A stretch of 34,521 nucleotides of DNA, taken from an uncultured Bacilli bacterium. Lineage in GTDB: Bacteria; Bacillota_I; Bacilli_A; RF39; UBA660. The stretch is from the NCBI GenBank assembly GCA_934088535.1, contig CAKOJC010000012.1, positions 1-34,521 of the forward strand, in the 5' to 3' direction. Shown here piece after piece: positions 1 through 7,718 of this stretch; within the stretch, counting starts at the first letter, position 1, and the number at the start of each line of letters is the position of its first letter. The notes under the pieces are model-generated. The model made no database searches, had not been told where the DNA came from, and worked only from the letters and a program-made list of their open reading frames with translations. A program made the position numbers and the translations under genes.

Positions 1-353
1 TCATCAGTTATCGCAATATTTGAAGATATATTTAAAAGATAATGATATTTTTTTACTACTGAAAGAGCAAATGAATCAAATGTTGTTATGTATGCACTTG
101 AAAGTAGTGTTAGTTCATCTTTAAATTGGGGTATTTTACCTATTTTCTTTCTAATTCTATCTTTCATTTCATCTGCTGCTGCTCTTGTAAATGTTAAAAT
201 CAATAGTTCATTTACATGTATACCATTTTGTATTTTGTTAATAACTCTTTCTGATAATACTGCTGTTTTGCCACTACCTGCTCCTGCACTTACTATTATA
301 TTTGAGCCGGATTTTACTATTGCTTCTTCTTGTTCTTTTGTCCACTTTGGCAT
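1..353 (-). CDS. addA: AddA helicase-nuclease subunit, N-terminal part (partial at window edge)
   Basis: This is the first 117 codons of a UvrD/Rep-type helicase; the rest lies beyond the left edge. The reading frame starts MPKWTKEQEEAIV (Q-motif region), followed by the Walker A segment SAGAGSGKTAVL at about residues 19-30, then LTFTRAAADEM and a motif-Ia-like TTFDSF. This order is typical of AddA, the ATP-driven motor and nuclease subunit of the AddAB complex that resects double-strand breaks for RecA. The ATG overlaps the addB stop (TAATG, one shared base), and its ribosome binding site GAGGAGG lies inside the last addB codons, so the two are translationally coupled. PcrA/UvrD also share these motifs, but the addB neighbour and the start WTKEQ favour AddA. 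Confidence 0.87.
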   Translation of the reverse strand, partial: MPKWTKEQEEAIVKSGSNIIVSAGAGSGKTAVLSERVINKIQNGIHVNELLILTFTRAAADEMKDRIRKKIGKIPQFKDELTLLSSAYITTFDSFALSVVKKYHYLLNISSNIAITD

Positions 354-2680
354 TATTCTACCTCCTCAAATATATTTTTTATTTCTTTTAAAGTTACTGT
401 ATCCTTTGGTTTCATAAAACATATATCTTTGTATTTACAGAAACTACATCCAATGTTTTCGTTATTCATTTCTTTAGGATTTATATCGAACTTAGAATCC
501 AATATATCTTTTGATGCTTCTTTTATTTTAGAGTCAACTATATTATAAAGAATATCTATTTCTTCATCATTAATCATTTTTGAATAATAATAGAAACCTT
601 TACTACTAGTTCTAAGACTCTTTATAACTTTAGAATCATTAAATGAAGAATCAACCTTATCAATATAATCTAAATCACTATTTGTGTATCCTTGTAATTT
701 TAGACTATCTAGTCTTTTCTCTTTATCAGTTGTATTATTTAATATTTTTTGTAAATAGAAGCCACCAATCTTTACATCTTTGATTTCATTCTTTATTAAG
801 TAGATATAAACAGGTAACTGCATTTCTAAACCATAGATAGTATTATTTATATTTAAATTTGGATTTCCAGTTTTATAGTCTATAATAGCTACTACTGTCT
901 TACCATTAAATTCATTATATAAAATCTTATCAACAAAACCTTTAAATCTTATTTGTAAATCATTGTCAACGTCAATAACTATCTTTTTTTCATACATAGA
1001 ATTAGTAAGTCGTGTGTAAGATAATTGATTTTTTATAGTTTCTATGATTAAAACTAGTTCATCTTTTAAAATACTAAGAAAGAACTTTTCAGATTCATTA
1101 AATTCATAGTTTGAGTTTTCTATTTCAGTTTCATATGTTCTTATAATATCAATATCTTGATCAAAACACATAGAAAGTATCTTATGAAATATACTACCTA
1201 CTGTTGCTTCAAATGTATCTTCAAACTTATTAACTTTTAAAACGTAATCTAAATAATATCTAAATGAACACATATAATAATCATTAATACTTGTATATGA
1301 TAGAGTTAAACCATCCTTAAAGAATTCTTTTATTTTAGACTTATCTATCATTTTATATTTATTATCGTAACTATTATATTTCATACCTTTATAGTGTGAA
1401 CTTAGTTTTAGTAAATTATCTGTTATAGTACCAAATTTAGAATTTTCATCTTTTTCACTTACTAATTTTAATTTATTATAAGCGTTAGATTCATTAAAAC
1501 TAATATTTAACTCTTTTTCTTCAAATAACTCTTTCTCGTATGATGAAGATATATATATTTCACTACTTAAGTTATGACTTGGATACGTAACTATTAGATT
1601 CTTTATATTTTTTATGTTATCTTTTGTTTCATTCATAGCGTTTTCATTTAATTCAAATGACGTGCTTAATTCTAGTTTTTCTTTAATAGAATCGCTTAAA
1701 TAATCTTCATCTTTATAATTAACTGGTATTACTCCTTCATTGTATCCGATTAGAAATACATAGTCATTATCACTCACTAATTCTTTTTTAAATTCAATTA
1801 CTTCGACTGCATTCTTTAATTTTTCTCTTGGGGTTTTAATATTATCTATATCACTAAATACCATATCTTTTACAAGCATAAAGTCATTAGCCCATAAATA
1901 ATCGTTTACAACATTTATTATACTTTTAAATATATCATTTTCTTCTTTAGTATTTATAAATTCTTTTAGTTTCTCTATTGTTTCGTTTATATCACTACTA
2001 TAAAGTTCTTTGAATTTAATAACTAAAGATGTAGACTTAATTGTTTCAAAAGATGGTAAGTTTATAGGAATGTTAAATAACTTAAATGTCTTTCTAATTA
2101 TAAATTCGTAATCATTTTTTACATTAGCAAGTTTAATATTGTTGATGTCTACTCCACTCTTAATAAGTTTTGTAATCTCTGAACATACGAAAGCTATCTC
2201 TTCTTCAGAGTTATCTGCTTTATATAATTCTTTTATTGTAGAGTTATCTTTATCATTATAAATGGTTACTTTTGAATACTCTTCTAATTCTTTAAATATA
2301 TTTTTATAGAATTTATCAGTGTATTTCAAATTATAAAGTACTATCTCTTTACCTTTTAGAAACTCTTTAAATAAATTATTATATGTTAATAAGTTGTTAG
2401 TATCTAAATCACTTTTTATTTCTTTTAAGAAGTTTATTTTTTCGTCATTTATATTCTTCAAATAATAAATATTATCAATATATATCTTAGCTATTTCGGG
2501 TATACAGTTATATTTATTACTTACAAAAAATATTGCTTTATTGTCATAATCAAAGTAATATTTATGTTTTAATTCGCTTAATGTTATTACTTTTACATTT
2601 ATAAGTTTATCTATTTTTTTAATAAAACTTTTTTTAGCATAATCACTAAGTATAACTATTTTATTGTTAAATTCTTCCAT
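353..2680 (-). CDS. addB: AddB-like PD-(D/E)XK nuclease with Fe-S cluster cysteines
   Basis: This 775-residue protein is probably the AddB/RexB partner of AddA in break resection. The C-terminal third carries a RecB-type nuclease domain: IIDYKTG (active-site D and K) near residue 598, and four cysteines in the AddB iron-sulfur pattern, one in DYYMCSFRYY near residue 470 and three in CSFCKYKDIC near residue 743. The N-terminal half looks like a degenerate helicase and I see no Walker A motif. Bacillus AddB proteins are near 1,150 residues and keep a Walker A, so this is a reduced version. An extended -10 (TGTTATAAT, hexamer at 2696-2701) and AGAGGT precede the ATG. Order addB-addA is the usual one. 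The family is near certain; the subunit name is inferred from neighbourhood and the Fe-S motif. Confidence 0.85.
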   Translation of the reverse strand: MEEFNNKIVILSDYAKKSFIKKIDKLINVKVITLSELKHKYYFDYDNKAIFFVSNKYNCIPEIAKIYIDNIYYLKNINDEKINFLKEIKSDLDTNNLLTYNNLFKEFLKGKEIVLYNLKYTDKFYKNIFKELEEYSKVTIYNDKDNSTIKELYKADNSEEEIAFVCSEITKLIKSGVDINNIKLANVKNDYEFIIRKTFKLFNIPINLPSFETIKSTSLVIKFKELYSSDINETIEKLKEFINTKEENDIFKSIINVVNDYLWANDFMLVKDMVFSDIDNIKTPREKLKNAVEVIEFKKELVSDNDYVFLIGYNEGVIPVNYKDEDYLSDSIKEKLELSTSFELNENAMNETKDNIKNIKNLIVTYPSHNLSSEIYISSSYEKELFEEKELNISFNESNAYNKLKLVSEKDENSKFGTITDNLLKLSSHYKGMKYNSYDNKYKMIDKSKIKEFFKDGLTLSYTSINDYYMCSFRYYLDYVLKVNKFEDTFEATVGSIFHKILSMCFDQDIDIIRTYETEIENSNYEFNESEKFFLSILKDELVLIIETIKNQLSYTRLTNSMYEKKIVIDVDNDLQIRFKGFVDKILYNEFNGKTVVAIIDYKTGNPNLNINNTIYGLEMQLPVYIYLIKNEIKDVKIGGFYLQKILNNTTDKEKRLDSLKLQGYTNSDLDYIDKVDSSFNDSKVIKSLRTSSKGFYYYSKMINDEEIDILYNIVDSKIKEASKDILDSKFDINPKEMNNENIGCSFCKYKDICFMKPKDTVTLKEIKNIFEEVE

Positions 2681-2715
2681 AATTACCTCTTAATAATTAT
2701 AACATATTTAGGTAA

Positions 2716-2745
2716 ATAAAAAAGTATTGATTTTTCTCAATACCT
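2716..2745 (-). terminator. Rho-independent terminator after the first pilin-BspA gene
   Basis: On the minus strand, AGGTATTGA pairs with TCAATACTT around a short A-rich loop (9 bp, one G-U), followed by a T run. It starts right after the stop codon and separates the surface-protein gene from addB. Confidence 0.85.
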
Positions 2746-4092
2746 TTATTGTTTTAGCGTGAAATATCCTGGATTTGACGTTCCACCATCTATATGTGCA
2801 TAAGTTGCGTCAGTTTTAGCACTATCATACACAGTGCCTGCACCGCCTACTAATTTTTGGGAACTATTAAACATTCCTGCGCTATCAATAACTTTATCTA
2901 AAATAAACTTATTACTTGTATATATAGTAGTAAGATTAGAGTTTCCTGAAAACATTCCATTCATATCACTAACACTACTTGTGTCAAAATCACGTAGATC
3001 TAATTCTATAACTACAGTACTTCTAAACATGTCTTTCATATTTGTTACTTTGCTTGTATTAAAGTTTTGAATACCTAGTGTTGTTGCTTTACTACCATAA
3101 AACATTCCTTCCATACTTGTTACATTACTTGTGTTAAAACTATTTAATTTTAATGTTTTTGCAGAGTTATTTGCAAACATTGCTCTCATATCAGTCACTT
3201 TACTTGTATCAAAGCTACTTAAATCTAATGAACTAGCATTACTTGAATAGAACATTGCTTTCATATTAACTACATTATCTGTCTTAAAAGCACTTAAATC
3301 AATACTACTAGCTTTGGCGTTATAGAACATATAACTCATTGATACTAAAGGTTTATTATTAATAGTTGTACATAATTTTGTTGTTACAGGATTTGTATTA
3401 TTTTTATCAGTATAAACAACACCCCATCCATCAGTTGTTATATTAAACCATCCTTCTGATGTGTATTTCATTTTTTCTACATTGTTAAGAAGACTTACTT
3501 TATTTATATTATCTTGTATTTTAGTAGTCATTTCACTAGCATTAGGTGTTAAATCATCAGCAGATCTTATATTATATTCTTGCATATATCTATAAGTGTA
3601 TTGACCATTCACATATTCTGCGCCCTGTACTAACTCTCCATCAAATTTACAATTTAATGGTTCTGGAATTGTTGGCGTATTATTACTACAATTATAGCCA
3701 TCTAAATTTCCATCAGTTAAATCATCAGTTGTTAAATCTTCTATTTGCTTATTTCCATCTAAACTCGCAATCCATTGTCCATTAGAGACTTTCATACTTT
3801 TAACATTGCCACTATTATCTAAAATAATGCAGTACTGTAACTTTTTACCAGTCATATCTAGTTTAGATTCATCTTCAGAGTTTATTACTTTTACTGGAGA
3901 TCCACTAATTGAAGAAGTTACAAATTTCTTACCAGCTTCTGTATATATTTTTTTTGCCTCTGTTATAAATGTTTGTTTTCTTGCTTCATTATAAGTATTT
4001 ATTATGTTTGGTAACGCTATGATTACTAAAATTGCTAGAATTGCTATTACTGCTAGTAATTCTATTAATGTAAAACCTTTTTTATTTTTCAT
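2746..4092 (-). CDS. Prepilin-type surface protein with BspA-like (DUF285) repeats, copy 1
   Basis: This 448-residue protein starts MKNKKGFTLIELLAVIAIL: a class III (type IV prepilin) leader with cleavage expected after Gly6, the conserved Glu at mature position 5 and one hydrophobic helix. Residues of about 30-150 form a pilin-like stalk shared by all three copies. After the TYRY and WGVVYTDK blocks come seven DUF285/BspA-type units of about 24 residues (pattern F-x-T-S-x-V-T-x-M-x-x-M-F), then the shared tail GGTSNPGYFT. DUF285 repeats are surface-exposed and linked to adhesion in other bacteria; that role is inferred here. A GTG nine bases upstream sits inside the ribosome binding site TAGGTGA, so the ATG at 4092 is preferred. 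No sorting motif or pilus assembly gene is visible nearby. Confidence 0.85.
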   Translation of the reverse strand: MKNKKGFTLIELLAVIAILAILVIIALPNIINTYNEARKQTFITEAKKIYTEAGKKFVTSSISGSPVKVINSEDESKLDMTGKKLQYCIILDNSGNVKSMKVSNGQWIASLDGNKQIEDLTTDDLTDGNLDGYNCSNNTPTIPEPLNCKFDGELVQGAEYVNGQYTYRYMQEYNIRSADDLTPNASEMTTKIQDNINKVSLLNNVEKMKYTSEGWFNITTDGWGVVYTDKNNTNPVTTKLCTTINNKPLVSMSYMFYNAKASSIDLSAFKTDNVVNMKAMFYSSNASSLDLSSFDTSKVTDMRAMFANNSAKTLKLNSFNTSNVTSMEGMFYGSKATTLGIQNFNTSKVTNMKDMFRSTVVIELDLRDFDTSSVSDMNGMFSGNSNLTTIYTSNKFILDKVIDSAGMFNSSQKLVGGAGTVYDSAKTDATYAHIDGGTSNPGYFTLKQ

Positions 4093-4109
4093 ATTATTCA
4101 CCTAGTTTA

Positions 4110-4137
4110 ATTATAACACAACGATTTTGACATGCAA
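4110..4137 (-). promoter_or_regulatory. Promoter of pilin-BspA copy 1
   Basis: TTGCAT (4132-4137), 16-bp spacer, TATAAT (4110-4115), with an extended -10 (TGTTATAAT). The spacer differs slightly from that of the next copy but both hexamers are identical. Confidence 0.75.
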
Positions 4138-4138
4138 T

Positions 4139-4166
4139 TAAAAAGTATTGAATAATTCAATACTTA
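4139..4166 (-). terminator. Terminator after pilin-BspA copy 2
   Basis: AAGTATTGAA and TTCAATACTT form a 10-bp stem with a three-base loop, followed by TTTTTAATT on the minus strand. It directly precedes the -35 box of copy 1, so each copy is a separate unit. Confidence 0.85.
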
Positions 4167-4174
4167 ACATTTTA

Positions 4175-5467
4175 TTATTTTGATGTGAAATATCCTGGAT
4201 TACTAGTTCCTCCATCTATTCTTGCATATGATTTATCCGTTTTGGAACTATCGAATTTAGTCCCAGCTCCACCTATTAATTTAGATGAAGTACCAAATAA
4301 TGCTATGGTATTTTCAAGTTTGTCAGTTACAAATTTATCACTCGCATAAATTGTTGTTAAATTTGTATTAAACTCAAACATGTGACCCATATTAGTAACT
4401 TTTGAGGTATCAAAACTACTTAAATCAATTGTACCAATTTTAGCCATGAAAAACATAGCATACATATTGGTTACGTTTCTTGTATCAAAATTTTCTAAGC
4501 CTAATATTGTTTTCACTTGGCTAGAATTAAACATTCCTGTCATATCTGTTACATTACTTGTATCAATACCTCTTAAATCTATTGTTGTTGCTTTACTGCT
4601 ATAAAACATAGACGAAGTTATAGTTGTTTTTGATGTATCAAAACTTCTTAAATCAAGTTTATCAGCTTTAGTAGATGAGAACATAAAGTCCATATTAATA
4701 ACATTACTTGTATTAAAATTACTAAAGTCCATATTTGTTGATTGACTATCATGGAACATATAAGCCATTGATACTACTGGTTTACCATTTATTGTTGTAC
4801 ATACACTACTATTTACTGGATCTGTACTTGCTTTATCAGTTAGAAGAACACCCCATCCTTCAGTTGTTATATCTTTCCATACTAATGTGTATTTACCTAA
4901 AGGTACGCTTGTACCTTCTTGCATATATCTATAAGTATATTGTCCATTTACATATTCATCACCTTTTACAGGAGTTTTGCCATTATCAAATGTACAATTC
5001 AATGGTTGAGGTTTAGTTACTTGATTATTGTCATTATTATTTTCTCCAGTACTACTACCATTACAGTTATAGCCTTCAAGATTTCCTTCCACTATATCAT
5101 CAATTGATAAGTCATCTATTTGTTCGTTGGCATTTAAACTTGCTACCCATTGCCCATTAGATACTTTCATACTTGTAATATTTCCGCTATTGTCTAAAAT
5201 AATACAATATTGTAATTTTTTACCAGTCATATCTAGTTTAGAATTATCTTCAGAATTTATTACTTTTATTGGAGATCCACCAATTGAAGAAGATACAAAT
5301 TTCTTGCCTGCTTCACTGTACAATTTTTTTGCTTCTGTTATAAACGTTTGTTTTTTAGCCTCATTGTATCTGCCTATCACATTTGGTAATGCTATAATTA
5401 CCAATATTGCTAAAATTGCTATTACAGCTAATAACTCCACTAAAGTAAAACCATTTCTATTTTTCAT
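4175..5467 (-). CDS. Prepilin-type surface protein with BspA-like (DUF285) repeats, copy 2
   Basis: This 430-residue paralogue of the neighbouring copies has the prepilin leader MKNRNGFTLVELLAVIAI, with the Gly-Phe cleavage site and Glu5 retained. The stalk (about residues 30-140, including KKLQYCIILDNSGN and NGQW) is nearly identical to copy 1. A short Asn/Gly-rich linker holding GENNNDNNQ then precedes TYRYMQE, WGVLLTDK and seven DUF285 units, ending in GGTSNPGYFTSK. One unit is degenerate (TTITSSMF) and the last has LF in place of MF. Start chosen at the ATG after TAGGTGA, not the GTG within that site. The strong stalk and tail identity against divergent central repeats fits duplication followed by repeat turnover. 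It is probably anchored in the membrane by the pilin helix, or assembled if a pilus machine exists elsewhere. Confidence 0.85.
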   Translation of the reverse strand: MKNRNGFTLVELLAVIAILAILVIIALPNVIGRYNEAKKQTFITEAKKLYSEAGKKFVSSSIGGSPIKVINSEDNSKLDMTGKKLQYCIILDNSGNITSMKVSNGQWVASLNANEQIDDLSIDDIVEGNLEGYNCNGSSTGENNNDNNQVTKPQPLNCTFDNGKTPVKGDEYVNGQYTYRYMQEGTSVPLGKYTLVWKDITTEGWGVLLTDKASTDPVNSSVCTTINGKPVVSMAYMFHDSQSTNMDFSNFNTSNVINMDFMFSSTKADKLDLRSFDTSKTTITSSMFYSSKATTIDLRGIDTSNVTDMTGMFNSSQVKTILGLENFDTRNVTNMYAMFFMAKIGTIDLSSFDTSKVTNMGHMFEFNTNLTTIYASDKFVTDKLENTIALFGTSSKLIGGAGTKFDSSKTDKSYARIDGGTSNPGYFTSK

Positions 5468-5484
5468 ATCATTCACCTAGTTTA

Positions 5485-5512
5485 ATTATAACACAATTAT
5501 TTTATCATGCAA
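5485..5512 (-). promoter_or_regulatory. Promoter of pilin-BspA copy 2
   Basis: TTGCAT (5507-5512), 16-bp spacer, TATAAT (5485-5490), extended -10 TGT. Same hexamers and spacing as the copy 1 promoter. Confidence 0.75.
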
Positions 5513-5540
5513 TTAAAAAGTATTGAATTACACAATACTT
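5513..5540 (-). terminator. Terminator after pilin-BspA copy 3
   Basis: AAGTATTG and CAATACTT form an 8-bp stem, then TTTTTAATT on the minus strand. Nearly identical to the terminator after copy 2. Confidence 0.85.
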
Positions 5541-5549
5541 AACATTTTA

Positions 5550-7316
5550 TTATTTTGATGTAAAATATCCAGGGCTACTAGTTCCACCATCTATTCTTGC
5601 ATAAGCCTTATCAATTTTTAAATTGCTATATTTAGTAGATGCTCCACCTACTAAAGCCCTACACATTGAGAACATACTAGAACTATTAGTTACCTTTGTT
5701 GTTACAAATTTACTACTAGCATATATAGTTTTTAAGCTCTTACTATTGAAGAACATGTATGTCATATTAGTTACTTTGCTTGTATCAAAACTACTTAAGT
5801 TTATTGATGAAGAAGTACACCAGTAAAACATATAACTCATATTTGTAACGTTTGATGTATTAAATCCACTTAAATCTACTGATGAAAGTTTTGTTTTATA
5901 AAACATTTGTGACATGTCTGTTACACTTGCTGTATTTAAAGTACTTAATCCTTTTATTGAAGTTGCATTTGCAGTGTAGAACATAGATGCCATTGTAGTT
6001 GCTTTACTTGTTTTAAAATTAGTTAAATCAATTGTTGTTGCAGAACTATTTTGGAACATTGATGCAAAGTTAGTAACATTTTGTGCGTTTAATCCATTTA
6101 AACTAATAGATGTTGCTTTACTGCTTTGAAACATTCCATTCATAGTTGTAACATTAGATGTATTAAATTTATTTAAACCAGTTATTGAAGTAGCTGCACT
6201 ACTTTTGAACATAAATGCCATATTTGTAACTTTACTTGTATCAAAACTACTTAAGTTAAGTGAAGTTACTTTACTACCATTAAACATGTTACTCATATTA
6301 GTTACGCTTGATGTATTGAAATTATTTAGCCCTGATATTGAAGTAGCAGCACTGCTTTGGAACATTGATGTCATATTAGTTACTTTACTTGTATCAAAGC
6401 TACTTAAATCTAATGATGTTGCTTTACTACTATTAAACATATTGCTCATATTTGTAACGTTTGATGTATTTAATTTATTTAGTCCTGTTATTGTTGTTGC
6501 TGCATTACTTTGAAACATTGATGACATGTTTGTAACATTGCTTGTGTCTAAATTACTTAAATTTAATGTTGTTGCTGAAGTTCCTTGGAACATTTTGTAC
6601 ATATTTGTAATACCAGAAGCATTAAATTCGCTTAGATCTATTGATTCAGCTTTACTATTACTAAATGCGTTAGAACCTGATAGAACTGGTTTATCGTTTA
6701 TAGATTTGCATACTTCTCCTGATATAGCAACTGTACTTTCTTTATCTGTAAGAACTACTCCCCAGCCATCAGAAGTAATATTTTGCCATCCACTATCTCC
6801 CATTTCTTGTTTATATCTATATGTATATTGACCATATACATACTCAGCTCCTTGTACTAACTCTCCAGTATATGTACAACTTTTTGGAATTACAGGTGCA
6901 GTATCATCGATACACTCATATTCATCTAAATTTCCATCTTCTAAATCATCTACTGATAAATCATCTATTTTTTTATTTTCATCTATGTTTGCAATCCATT
7001 GCTTATTAGATGCTTTCAAACTTCTTACGTTTCCTCTATCATCCATTAAGATACAGTATTGTAATTTTTCACCTGTCATATTTAATTTAGTATCATCTTC
7101 TGAATTATATATTTTCGATGGCTTGCCAGTTACTGAAGAAGACACGAATTTTTCTTCAGCCGAACTGTGTAATTTTTTTACTTCAGTTATAAATGTTTTC
7201 TTTCTTGCTTCATTGTATAAATTAATTATATTTGGAACAGTAATAATTACTAACAATGCCAAAATGGCTATTACTGCTAATAGTTCTAATAATGTAAACC
7301 CTTTTTTATCTTTCAT
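5550..7316 (-). CDS. Prepilin-type surface protein with 13 BspA-like (DUF285) repeats, copy 3
   Basis: The longest of the three paralogues (588 residues) begins MKDKKGFTLLELLAVIAIL, a prepilin leader with Gly6-Phe7 cleavage and Glu5. The stalk is more diverged than in copies 1 and 2, then come TYRYKQE and WGVVLTDK. I count 13 DUF285 units of about 24 residues, roughly residues 225-550, many of which alternate between a NLSSFDTSKVTNM type and an ISGLNNFNTSSVTNM type. That two-unit periodicity suggests expansion by duplication of pairs. The tail GGTSSPGYFTSK matches the other copies. It is first in the minus-strand order, with its own promoter. Surface display and adhesion are inferred from the DUF285 family. 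The ATG follows TAGGTGA; the GTG within that site is not used in this annotation. Confidence 0.86.
   Translation of the reverse strand: MKDKKGFTLLELLAVIAILALLVIITVPNIINLYNEARKKTFITEVKKLHSSAEEKFVSSSVTGKPSKIYNSEDDTKLNMTGEKLQYCILMDDRGNVRSLKASNKQWIANIDENKKIDDLSVDDLEDGNLDEYECIDDTAPVIPKSCTYTGELVQGAEYVYGQYTYRYKQEMGDSGWQNITSDGWGVVLTDKESTVAISGEVCKSINDKPVLSGSNAFSNSKAESIDLSEFNASGITNMYKMFQGTSATTLNLSNLDTSNVTNMSSMFQSNAATTITGLNKLNTSNVTNMSNMFNSSKATSLDLSSFDTSKVTNMTSMFQSSAATSISGLNNFNTSSVTNMSNMFNGSKVTSLNLSSFDTSKVTNMAFMFKSSAATSITGLNKFNTSNVTTMNGMFQSSKATSISLNGLNAQNVTNFASMFQNSSATTIDLTNFKTSKATTMASMFYTANATSIKGLSTLNTASVTDMSQMFYKTKLSSVDLSGFNTSNVTNMSYMFYWCTSSSINLSSFDTSKVTNMTYMFFNSKSLKTIYASSKFVTTKVTNSSSMFSMCRALVGGASTKYSNLKIDKAYARIDGGTSSPGYFTSK
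5665..6640. repeat. Tandem DUF285-coding repeat array
   Basis: About 13 imperfect units of roughly 72 bp, all in frame, with recurring DNA blocks such as variants of CTTGTATCAAAACTACTTAA and TTTGAAACATTGATGACAT. The near-identity of several units at DNA level makes slippage or recombination plausible within the gene and with the paralogues at 2746-5467. Confidence 0.75.
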
Positions 7317-7334
7317 CTTATTCACCTATAATAA

Positions 7335-7362
7335 ATTATAACACAATATTTTTTTAATACAA
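7335..7362 (-). promoter_or_regulatory. Promoter of pilin-BspA copy 3
   Basis: TTGTAT (7357-7362), 16-bp spacer, TATAAT (7335-7340), extended -10 TGT. It matches the other two copies except for one base in the -35. Confidence 0.72.
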
Positions 7363-7365
7363 CAT

Positions 7366-7395
7366 AAAAGCCTAAGTTTTATTTTAGGCTTTTTC
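7366..7395 (-). terminator. Terminator after the 71-residue protein gene
   Basis: AAAGCCTAA and TTAGGCTTT pair around an A/T loop, flanked by T runs on both strands, so it could also stop plus-strand transcription. The -35 of pilin copy 3 lies immediately beyond it. Confidence 0.85.
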
Positions 7396-7402
7396 TCACA
7401 TC

Positions 7403-7618
7403 TTAGTAGTTTCTTGGTTTTAGTGTTCTTGACATTCCTTCTTGTTTTTCAAGTAATACAAGTTCTCTTTCTTTTAATTCATTTTGCTTTTCAATAGCTT
7501 CTGCTAAACGTTCAAATGTTTTAATATTTCTATTAAATTCTTTGATAGCTATTTTTAATCCTTCAGTATCTCTTAAAGCATTTTTTAATGCTATCATACA
7601 GTCTGTTTCATATGACAT
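7403..7618 (-). CDS. Small helical protein of unknown function
   Basis: I do not recognise this 71-residue protein. It is highly charged and has no membrane segment or signal peptide. The middle (about residues 25-60, with NRNIKTFERLAEAIEKQNELKERELVLLEK) has heptad-like hydrophobic spacing and is probably a coiled coil. Expression should be strong: a perfect consensus promoter lies at 7644-7672, GGGGGA precedes the ATG, and a good terminator follows. It is therefore a genuine monocistronic gene. Its promoter is back to back with that of the signal-peptidase-like gene, but no functional link to it or to the pilin cluster can be shown from sequence. Confidence 0.7.
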   Translation of the reverse strand: MSYETDCMIALKNALRDTEGLKIAIKEFNRNIKTFERLAEAIEKQNELKERELVLLEKQEGMSRTLKPRNY

Positions 7619-7643
7619 ATTTATTCCCCCTTAAGTGACAAGT

Positions 7644-7672
7644 ATTATATAATAATAAAGTATTTATGTCAA
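7644..7672 (-). promoter_or_regulatory. Perfect consensus sigma-A promoter
   Basis: TTGACA (7667-7672), 17-bp spacer, TATAAT (7644-7649) on the minus strand, driving the 71-residue protein gene. Confidence 0.9.
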
Positions 7673-7689
7673 ATTTTTGCTTCATATGA

Positions 7690-7695
7690 TATAAT
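7690..7695 (+). promoter_or_regulatory. Extended -10 of the signal-peptidase-like operon
   Basis: TATAAT preceded by TGA. At 17-bp spacing the -35 position falls exactly on the -35 of the divergent promoter (7667-7672), which reads as a poor hexamer (TGTCAA) on this strand. The two promoters would therefore compete for the same DNA. Confidence 0.6.
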
Positions 7696-7718
7696 TACTA
7701 CATAGGTAAGGTGATTTT

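Noticed and set aside
88..548. Plus-strand open frames over addA/addB (and similar ones throughout)
   Set aside because: They are shadows of strong opposite-strand genes, with no ribosome binding sites and no domain features.
4093..4101. GTG starts adding three residues to the pilin-BspA proteins (also at 5476 and 7325)
   Set aside because: In all three the GTG is inside the ribosome binding site TAGGTGA, so it cannot be the start for that site; the ATG nine bases on has proper spacing.
5665..6640. CRISPR array
   Set aside because: The units are in-frame coding repeats with no constant direct repeat and spacer structure, and no cas genes are nearby.
5623..7009. Several plus-strand open frames across pilin-BspA copy 3
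   Set aside because: They are the antisense of the DUF285 repeats and repeat because the gene repeats.
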